The translations under genes were made by a program, and so were the position numbers. The notes under the pieces are model-generated. The model did not search any database. It saw only the letters and a program-made list of their open reading frames with translations, and was not told the origin of the DNA. From an uncultured Bacteroidota bacterium (GTDB taxonomy: Bacteria; Bacteroidota; Bacteroidia; Chitinophagales; Chitinophagaceae): 20,015 nucleotides of DNA. Location: positions 1 through 20,015 of the forward strand of contig CAIWHF010000290.1 in assembly GCA_903912405.1 (NCBI GenBank), in the 5' to 3' direction. Position 1 is the stretch's first letter. Each line of letters begins with the position of its first letter. Below are positions 14,442-20,015 of this stretch, one piece after another.

Positions 14442-17183
14442 ATGCACACAAAACCTAAAAATACTTTAAAATTTTGCAAAATCAATTCCTTTTTCGGGTT
14501 ATTGATAATTTTTTGCATTTTTTTAGTAAAACTATCTAGTGCACAGCAAAAGAAAGTAGCCACAAAACAAAATACCTCAAAAGCTTCCAACGATACTAAA
14601 AAAATCAGTAGAAGAGATTCTTTAATCCTCCCCATTAGTTCCAATACAATAAGAGATTCTATTGTTTTAGATACTTCAGTACAAAAAATTACTTTGCCAG
14701 ATGCTGTGTTGAAGAAAATGAGCAAAACAGATCAATTAGCCTATCAATTAGGTATAAAAATATCTAAAGATGCCTTGCCAGCAAAAGTGGTTACGCAAGC
14801 TAAAGATTCTGCAATAATGGATGTAGCGAACAATCGTTTTTTATTATTTGGGGCAGCCGAATTACAATATGAGGATATTGTTTTACAATCGGGTAAATTA
14901 GATTATAACCAATCGAATCAGCAAATAAAAGCATTACCTGCTTTAGATTCTAATCATGCGATCAGCAATAAAAAGCCTTTGTTTAAACAAGGTGCGGAGT
15001 CCTTTACGTACGATTCTTTACTATACAATTTCAAGCTCAAAAAGGCCATAGTGCGCAATGCGCATTCTCAGTATGGAGAGGGATTTGTGATTAGTGATCA
15101 GGTAAAAAGGAATGCGGATCAATCTATCTACGGATGGCAAAATGTTTATACAACCTGCTCTTTAGAACATCCGCATTTTGGAATTAGAGCAAAGAAAATT
15201 AAAGTGATTCCGGATAAGATAATTGCCACTGGCGCTGCTAATTTAATGATCGCTGATATTCCAACGCCTTTATTTCTTCCTTTTGGTGTTTTCCCTATTG
15301 CTAAGCAGCAATCATCGGGATTTAAAATACCTGGATATACCATGGAAGCGCAACGAGGATTGGGCATTACCAATGGCGGATATTATTTTAATCTGAATAG
15401 ACATATTGATTTGTTATTTTTAACTAATATCTATTCAAAGGGAAGTTGGGGCGCAAGTGCAATTTCGAATTATAATAAACGATATCATTATAATGGCGGC
15501 ATTTCTTTGTCCTATGCTTATAATAAAATTGGCGAAGCCTATGAAAGTTCGAGTTCTCTTACCAAAGATTTTATGATCAATTGGAGACATCAAGTAGATG
15601 CAAAGGCAACTCCTGGTATAAATTTTAGTGCGAATGTAGTAGCCGGCACTTCGTCTTATTATGCTAATAATAGCTATAGTGCGAATCAGATCTTAAACAA
15701 TCAATACCAATCAAATATCTCCTTCTCTAAGAATTGGATTAATAAGCCTTATTCACTTACCATAAGTGCTCGTCATAGTCAGAATACACGAACTCGACAA
15801 GTGAATGTAACCTTGCCAGAAATGAATTTTTATTTAGGTTCTTTCAATCCCTTTCAAAATAAAAAATCGGCTACGACGCACTGGTACGATAAAATCAATA
15901 TGAGTTACAACATGACGATGTTGAATCAATTAACGTTTTACGATACCAGCTTTAATATCAATGCAGTCTCCTTATCCGATTTTAGAAATGGCATGAAACA
16001 TGTTCTTCCTATTGGATTTTCTACCAATATTTTACGCTTTTTCAATTTCTCTACTAATATTAATTATACCGAATATTGGCTTACAGAACGAAACACAAAA
16101 TCATTTAATGATCTAACTGCAAAAATTGACACGGTAAACCAATATGGTTTATTTGCGGCTAGAGATTTAAGCGCTTCAGCTACAATTTCTTCTCGTATAT
16201 ATGGCGTTCATTTCTTTAAGAAAGGGAAAATTGCTGGTATCCGACATGTAATTACACCCAGTATAGGAGCTGGATTTATTCCAGACTACGCAACAGCACC
16301 CTTTAATTATTATTATTTGAGCAGAATGGATACTTCTCAAAGACGGTATTATATGTCTCCATATGAAAAATCATTAATAGGTGTGCCGGGATTAAATCAA
16401 TATGGAAAAATCAATAGTTCGATCAATTTCAATATTCAAAATAATCTGCAATTGAAAGTGAGGAATGGAAAAGATTCGGCCTCCGGAACTAAAAATGTAT
16501 CTATTATAGACGGATTGTCCTTCAGCTCGGCTTACAATGTAGCTGCCGATTCTTTTAATTGGAGTGTGATCACGGCTGGATTTAGAACAAATTTGTTTCA
16601 GCATATTGGAATTGCAGCAGGTGCAGTTTATGACCCCTATGCTTATGACTATGTGAATGGAAGAAGAAGGCCACAATTATTATGGAATGAAAACGGCCAA
16701 CTAGCTAAATTAGCCAGTGCAAATATGTCATTAAATGCGAGCTTTCATTCCTCCCAAAAAGACACAAAAGTTAAAGACAAGGAAAACAATCGCCTGTTGA
16801 GTAACAACGGCTATTCCAATTATATTGATTTCAATATCCCATGGAATCTTACCATGGCGTATAGTATCAATTTGTCTAAATCACCTACTAAAACGATCAA
16901 TAAAGACACCCTGGTTTTTTCACAGACATTGATGATGAGTGGTGATTTTAATTTGACCAAAAATTTTAAAATAGCATTTAGTTCGGGCTATGATTTTATA
17001 TATAAGCAATTGACGTTTACTTCTATTGATATTTATAGAGATTTACACTGCTGGGAAATGCGTATCAATGCTATTCCTTTTGGACCACGAAAAAGTTACA
17101 GCTTTACGTTAAATGTAAAATCTGCTATTTTACAAGACTTGAAATTGCTTAGAAGAAGAGACTTTAGAGATGCTGTGTATTAA
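14442..17183 (+). CDS. lptD: LPS-assembly outer-membrane protein LptD-like
   Basis: A 913-residue outer-membrane protein that would insert lipopolysaccharide into the outer leaflet. The signal peptide (residues about 1-34) ends LSSA/QQ. An OstA/LptA-like jellyroll follows at about 120-260 (AIMDVANNRFLLFGAAELQYEDIVLQSGKLDY..., FIS-like repeats, GWQNVYTTCSLEHPHFGIRAKKIKVIPD), then a large beta barrel from about 280 to the end, with alternating hydrophobic strands and many aromatic girdle residues. The segment TPLFLPFGVFPI is typical of Bacteroidota LptD. The mature protein has only two Cys, C239 and C870, one in the jellyroll and one near the C-terminus. Start at ATG 14442; a TTG at 14394 would precede the signal peptide. 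It is divergent from the amidase. Confidence 0.9.
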   Translation: MHTKPKNTLKFCKINSFFGLLIIFCIFLVKLSSAQQKKVATKQNTSKASNDTKKISRRDSLILPISSNTIRDSIVLDTSVQKITLPDAVLKKMSKTDQLAYQLGIKISKDALPAKVVTQAKDSAIMDVANNRFLLFGAAELQYEDIVLQSGKLDYNQSNQQIKALPALDSNHAISNKKPLFKQGAESFTYDSLLYNFKLKKAIVRNAHSQYGEGFVISDQVKRNADQSIYGWQNVYTTCSLEHPHFGIRAKKIKVIPDKIIATGAANLMIADIPTPLFLPFGVFPIAKQQSSGFKIPGYTMEAQRGLGITNGGYYFNLNRHIDLLFLTNIYSKGSWGASAISNYNKRYHYNGGISLSYAYNKIGEAYESSSSLTKDFMINWRHQVDAKATPGINFSANVVAGTSSYYANNSYSANQILNNQYQSNISFSKNWINKPYSLTISARHSQNTRTRQVNVTLPEMNFYLGSFNPFQNKKSATTHWYDKINMSYNMTMLNQLTFYDTSFNINAVSLSDFRNGMKHVLPIGFSTNILRFFNFSTNINYTEYWLTERNTKSFNDLTAKIDTVNQYGLFAARDLSASATISSRIYGVHFFKKGKIAGIRHVITPSIGAGFIPDYATAPFNYYYLSRMDTSQRRYYMSPYEKSLIGVPGLNQYGKINSSINFNIQNNLQLKVRNGKDSASGTKNVSIIDGLSFSSAYNVAADSFNWSVITAGFRTNLFQHIGIAAGAVYDPYAYDYVNGRRRPQLLWNENGQLAKLASANMSLNASFHSSQKDTKVKDKENNRLLSNNGYSNYIDFNIPWNLTMAYSINLSKSPTKTINKDTLVFSQTLMMSGDFNLTKNFKIAFSSGYDFIYKQLTFTSIDIYRDLHCWEMRINAIPFGPRKSYSFTLNVKSAILQDLKLLRRRDFRDAVY

Positions 17184-17251
17184 CAAAACAAACAAAATAT
17201 TACTTATTATTTCTTTTTGATTATTTTTACACCCAATAGAATTATATTTTT

Positions 17252-18562
17252 ATGGCAATTGTAGATTTAGTAATGCCCAAAATGGGTGAAAGTATTATGG
17301 AGGCAACCATTTTAAAATGGCATAAGCAAGTAGGCGATGCTATTAAGATGGATGAAACAATGCTTGAAATTGCTACCGACAAAGTAGATAGCGAAGTTCC
17401 TTCTACAGCTGCGGGCACTATTACTGCTATTCTTTTTAATGTAAATGATGTGGTTCCTGTAGGTACGGTTATTGCACAAATTAGTACAGATGCAGCTGGC
17501 GCAAGCGTTGCAGCACCTGTTGCTGAAGCTGCTCCTACACCTGCTCCACAACCTGCACCAGTTGCACCTGCTCAACATGCAGCAGCCGTTGCTTCTTCAT
17601 CTAATGCGGATGGTGCTCGTTTTTATTCACCATTAGTCTTAAATATTGCGGCTACAGAGCATATTAGTATGGCAGAATTGGAACAAATTCCAGGAACAGG
17701 CAATGAAGGTAGAGTAACTAAAAAAGATATTTTACAATATGTTGCTAATCGTTCTGCTGCACCGGTAGCAGCGCCAGCACCAACGCCTGCACCTGCAGTA
17801 GCAGCTGCTCCAGCAGCTTCTGCAAATGTTACAGCAACAAGCATTCCGTCTGGAAATGTAGAGATTATTGAAATGGATCGTATGCGTAAGCTTATTGCTG
17901 ATCATATGGTAAGAAGTAAAGCTACTTCTCCACATGTAACCAGCTTCACAGAAGCAGATGTTACTAATATTGTTAAGTGGAGAGATGCTAATAAAGCTAA
18001 ATTTGAAAAACAATACGGTGAGAAGATCACCTTTACTCCAATTTTCATTGAAGCTATTGCAAATTGTATCCGTAAATTCCCAATGATTAACGTAAGCGTT
18101 GATGGAAATAATATCATCGTTAAAAAGGATATTAATATTGGTATGGCAACTGCATTACCTTCTGGCAACTTAATTGTACCGGTTATTAGAAATGCAGACA
18201 CCAAGAATTTAATTGGATTAAGTAAAGATGTAAATGGATTAGCAAATGCTGCTCGCAATAATAAATTAAAGGCAGATGATACCCAAGGCGGCACCTTTAC
18301 CATGACGAATGTGGGTACCTTTGGAAGTCTAATGGGTACGCCGATTATTAATCAACCGCAAGTAGCTATTTTAGCGGTTGGTAGCATTAAGAAAAGACCT
18401 ATGGTTTTAGAAACACCTTCAGGAGATGTAATAGCTATTCGTCATATGATGTATTTATCGCTTAGTTATGATCATCGCGTAGTAGATGGCTCGTTAGGCG
18501 CTAGTTTCTTAACGGCAGTTGCCAATGAATTGGAAGCTTTCGACATCAACAGAAGCATTTAA
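17252..18562 (+). CDS. Dihydrolipoamide acyltransferase (E2) of a 2-oxo acid dehydrogenase
   Basis: A 436-residue cytoplasmic core subunit that carries acyl groups on a lipoyl arm and transfers them to CoA. The domains in order are: a lipoyl domain (residues 1-78; lipoylated K44 in EIATDKVDSEV), an Ala/Pro-rich linker (about 85-115), an E1/E3-binding domain (FYSPLVLNIAATEHISMAELEQIPGTGNEGRVTKKDILQYV, about 124-164), a second Ala/Pro linker (167-195), and the catalytic domain (about 205-436) ending in SYDHRVVDG with H408 and D412. The KMGESI/ATDKVDSEVPS lipoyl sequence looks most like branched-chain or acetyl E2 of Bacteroidota. The class is uncertain because no E1 or E3 gene is adjacent. It stands alone, with its own terminator. 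Confidence 0.93.
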   Translation: MAIVDLVMPKMGESIMEATILKWHKQVGDAIKMDETMLEIATDKVDSEVPSTAAGTITAILFNVNDVVPVGTVIAQISTDAAGASVAAPVAEAAPTPAPQPAPVAPAQHAAAVASSSNADGARFYSPLVLNIAATEHISMAELEQIPGTGNEGRVTKKDILQYVANRSAAPVAAPAPTPAPAVAAAPAASANVTATSIPSGNVEIIEMDRMRKLIADHMVRSKATSPHVTSFTEADVTNIVKWRDANKAKFEKQYGEKITFTPIFIEAIANCIRKFPMINVSVDGNNIIVKKDINIGMATALPSGNLIVPVIRNADTKNLIGLSKDVNGLANAARNNKLKADDTQGGTFTMTNVGTFGSLMGTPIINQPQVAILAVGSIKKRPMVLETPSGDVIAIRHMMYLSLSYDHRVVDGSLGASFLTAVANELEAFDINRSI

Positions 18563-18583
18563 AAATCAATAACTTAGCATATT

Positions 18584-18612
18584 TAGCCACCTTAGGGTGG
18601 CTATTTTTTTTT
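18584..18612 (+). terminator. Intrinsic terminator after the E2 gene
   Basis: TAGCCACC (18584-18591), TTAG loop, GGTGGCTA (18596-18603), then nine T residues (18604-18612), 22 bases after the E2 stop codon. It isolates the E2 gene from the padR promoter directly downstream. Confidence 0.93.
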
Positions 18613-18614
18613 AA

Positions 18615-18651
18615 AAAATATAGTACTATGCATTGCATAGTACTATATTTT
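18615..18651. promoter_or_regulatory. 37-base perfect palindrome, likely PadR operator
   Basis: Arms AAAATATAGTACTATGCA (18615-18632) and TGCATAGTACTATATTTT (18634-18651) are exact complements around a single central T. Each arm also contains the self-complementary ATAGTACTAT (18620-18629 and 18637-18646), so the site is both an inverted and a direct repeat with 17-base spacing. It covers the -33 box and most of the spacer of the padR promoter, so binding of a dimer here would block transcription. Autoregulation by the downstream PadR is inferred from position. A terminator role is unlikely: the stem is AT-rich and the E2 terminator precedes it. Confidence 0.75.
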
Positions 18652-18662
18652 ATCTATCTTTG
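18633..18662 (+). promoter_or_regulatory. Promoter of the padR-pspC operon
   Basis: TTG (-33) at 18633-18635, 19 bases of spacer, then TATCTTTG (-7, exact TAnnTTTG) at 18655-18662. Predicted start is near 18666, with a leader of about 15 bases before ATG 18681. Together with the pyrE promoter it is the best promoter match in the window. Confidence 0.75.
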
Positions 18663-18680
18663 TGATTAAATAGCACAATT

Positions 18681-19007
18681 ATGAATATTGAGAATACGCA
18701 AAGTCAGTTAAAGAAGGGGGTTTTAGAGTATTGTATTTTATCTATTATCAAGAATGGGGAAGTTTACCCATCCGAAATTATAGAAAAGATGAAAGCGGCC
18801 AATTTGGTCATTTTAGAGGGCACCTTATATCCTTTACTAACCCGACTTAAAAATGCAGATTTGCTGAGCTATAGATGGGTGGAAAGTAATTCTGGTCCTC
18901 CAAGAAAATATTTTTCTCTCACAGATAAGGGCAAAGCATTTTACACGGAGCTTCAAAATACCTGGATCGAAATACATAATGCCGTTCAAATCATTACAAA
19001 AAAATAA
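18681..19007 (+). CDS. PadR-family transcriptional regulator
   Basis: A 108-residue winged-helix regulator of the short PadR-s2 type. The N-terminal helix QLKKGVLEYCILSII is followed by EVYPSEIIEKMKAANLVILEGTLYPLLTRLKNADLLSY, which contains the recognition helix and the family signature EGTLYPLLTRLK (about residues 46-57), then the wing SGPPRKYFSLTDKGKAF (about 74-90) and a C-terminal dimerisation helix. It is a dimeric DNA-binding repressor acting in the cytoplasm; the ligand or signal is unknown. It lies 2 bases before the PspC gene, so the two are co-transcribed, and the large palindrome in its promoter is the likely target. PadR-PspC pairs are frequent in Bacteroidota and Firmicutes envelope-stress loci. 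Confidence 0.93.
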   Translation: MNIENTQSQLKKGVLEYCILSIIKNGEVYPSEIIEKMKAANLVILEGTLYPLLTRLKNADLLSYRWVESNSGPPRKYFSLTDKGKAFYTELQNTWIEIHNAVQIITKK

Positions 19008-19009
19008 TT

Positions 19010-20015
19010 ATGAAAAAAGTAATACAAATAAATTATCAAAATGCTGTTTTTACTATAGAAGAAGCAGCTTACGACTTACTTAAAAATTATATTGAAAGTC
19101 TAAAGGACTATTTCAAAAAAGAAGAAAGTGCAGATGAAATCATGCATGATATAGAATTGCGTATTGCAGAATTGATGAGTGACGCTATAAAGAAAGGCGC
19201 TTTGTGCATTACAGAAGAAATTATTACTGCGATCACATCAAGCATTGGCAATCCTAATGACCTAGCAGAAGAAGCGGCTTCTTTTGAAGAGGAACAAAAA
19301 AATGCTAACCAAGATACAGCTGCAGAAAGCGAACAGCCCTATAAAAATTGGACCCGCGCATCAAATCAAAGTATGTTGGGCGGAGTTTGTGCTGGAATCG
19401 CAAAGCGTTATCAAATTGATGTGACCATCGTTCGACTGTTTTGTGTATTGTTTTTATTCACGGGTATAGGATTTCTGTTGTATTTAGTACTATGGGTCAT
19501 ATTGCCCTCGGAGCCCATTCCTGCATTCACTAAAAAGCGATTATTTAGAAGCCCCGATAATAAACGAATAGGCGGAGTATGTGCCGGCTTGGGCTATTAT
19601 TTTAATATGGATGCATGGATTTTTAGAATTTTATTTCTTATTCCCTTTTTACCCTCTTTTTTCCATTGGCATAGCTTTTTTTTCTGGCATGAAGGTAGCT
19701 TTAGTGGCTCATCTATATTGATTTATGTCATTATGCTGATTATCATTCCTAAGGCTAAAACTGCTGCTGATAAATTAGAAATGAAAGGCCAGAAAGTAGA
19801 TTTAGATGCTATTAAAGATGTGGTGAATAAGGATTTAAAAAATTTAGATACAAAAGCACATAAATTTAGTGAGCAATTTAAATCTTCCTTCAAAAATGGC
19901 AAGCATACCGATGCCGCAAAGGAGATAAAAGACGCCGTAAATCCTTTATTTAAACTTATTAAAATGGTAATTGCATTGGTTGTGTTTTGCTTTGCCTTTT
20001 TCTTTGTTTTACTAA
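19010..20015 (+). CDS. Tandem PspC-domain membrane protein, 3' end cut by window
   Basis: 335 codons are visible and open to the window end. Residues 1 to about 105 form a soluble, acidic, mainly helical N-terminal region (FTIEEAAYDLLKNYIESLKDYF..., ITEEIITAITSSIGNPNDLAEEAASFEEEQ), of a kind seen before PspC domains in Bacteroidota. Two PspC domains follow: NQSMLGGVCAGIAKRYQIDVTIVRLFCVLF... (about 119-167) and DNKRIGGVCAGLGYYFNMDAWIFRILFLIPF... (about 182-247), each with the GGVCAG motif and a membrane helix. A charged helical segment (about 250-310) leads to another hydrophobic helix (LIKMVIALVVFCFAFFFVLL), where the window ends. PspC proteins act in phage-shock/envelope-stress responses at the inner membrane. 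It is co-transcribed with padR; ATG 19010 is 2 bases after the padR stop. Confidence 0.88.
   Translation, partial: MKKVIQINYQNAVFTIEEAAYDLLKNYIESLKDYFKKEESADEIMHDIELRIAELMSDAIKKGALCITEEIITAITSSIGNPNDLAEEAASFEEEQKNANQDTAAESEQPYKNWTRASNQSMLGGVCAGIAKRYQIDVTIVRLFCVLFLFTGIGFLLYLVLWVILPSEPIPAFTKKRLFRSPDNKRIGGVCAGLGYYFNMDAWIFRILFLIPFLPSFFHWHSFFFWHEGSFSGSSILIYVIMLIIIPKAKTAADKLEMKGQKVDLDAIKDVVNKDLKNLDTKAHKFSEQFKSSFKNGKHTDAAKEIKDAVNPLFKLIKMVIALVVFCFAFFFVLL

Noticed and set aside
14372..14725. N-terminal extension of the amidase to base 14725
   Set aside because: It would overlap the lptD signal peptide region on the other strand and place the obvious amidase signal peptide internally. ATG 14371 explains the protein fully.
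17520..17840. Repetitive Ala/Pro-coding stretches as possible DNA repeats
   Set aside because: They are the flexible interdomain linkers usual in E2 proteins; the repetition is at amino-acid composition level and no exact DNA repeat array is present.
17902..18303. 133-codon minus-strand frame inside the E2 gene
   Set aside because: Antisense to the conserved catalytic domain, with no motif or promoter; a shadow of codon bias.
18615..18651. Palindrome as the terminator of the E2 gene or as a transposon end
   Set aside because: A proper GC-containing terminator lies just upstream at 18584-18612. There is no transposase, target duplication or second copy, and overlap with the padR promoter favours an operator.
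1..20015. CRISPR arrays, tRNA/rRNA genes, insertion sequences, toxin-antitoxin or phage genes
   Set aside because: Read on both strands by eye, I saw no regularly spaced repeats, cloverleaf with CCA/TPsiC-type signature, transposase, integrase or phage protein motifs.

Overview
The window is gene-dense chromosomal DNA from a member of the Bacteroidota, probably of the Chitinophagia type (the phylum is firm, the class is tentative). The evidence is the low GC content, promoter-like TAnnTTTG -7 boxes with TTTG/TTG -33 boxes in place of sigma70 hexamers, the near absence of Shine-Dalgarno sequences, a CcmE with a CxxxY heme site, the Bacteroidota form of LptD, and the PadR/PspC pair. No RNA gene, insertion sequence, CRISPR array or prophage is visible. 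No stretch over about 130 bases lacks a gene.

Layout. (1) Bases 26-2185, minus strand: a pyrE - UbiA prenyltransferase - maf operon. It has a very good promoter that sits so close to the pyrE start that the mRNA may be leaderless, and it ends in a strong hairpin terminator. A Nudix hydrolase runs divergently. (2) Bases 2820-8805: a polysaccharide assembly cassette of two divergent operons. The minus-strand arm encodes an O-antigen ligase/polymerase-like protein and a phosphoglycosyl transferase that starts the glycan on a lipid carrier. The plus-strand arm encodes a Wzx-like flippase, two GT2 glycosyltransferases and a WecG/TagA/CpsF glycosyltransferase, all with overlapping ends. Together they could build, flip and polymerise or ligate a surface glycan. 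Each outer end abuts a convergent housekeeping gene with one base between stop codons. (3) Bases 8807-12906: a ureohydrolase (arginase/agmatinase family) divergent from ccmE-ccmF, which handle heme for cytochrome c maturation. A 20-bp-stem bidirectional terminator closes this block. (4) Bases 12917-17183: an EGF-domain lipoprotein and a periplasmic N-acetylmuramoyl-L-alanine amidase (minus strand), the latter divergent from lptD (plus strand), so cell-wall cleavage and outer-membrane LPS insertion genes lie back to back. (5) Bases 17252-18612: a lipoylated E2 acyltransferase of a 2-oxo acid dehydrogenase complex, with its own terminator. (6) Bases 18615-20015: a PadR-family repressor and a two-domain PspC membrane protein that runs off the window end. 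Their promoter carries a perfect 37-base palindrome that is the likely operator.

Most of the content is conventional housekeeping and envelope biology. The most noteworthy signals are the padR palindrome with nested self-complementary half-sites, the tandem PspC protein, the CxxxY CcmE, the two-cysteine LptD, and the exact abutment of the polysaccharide cassette with its neighbours. I found no clear evidence of an undescribed multi-gene system.
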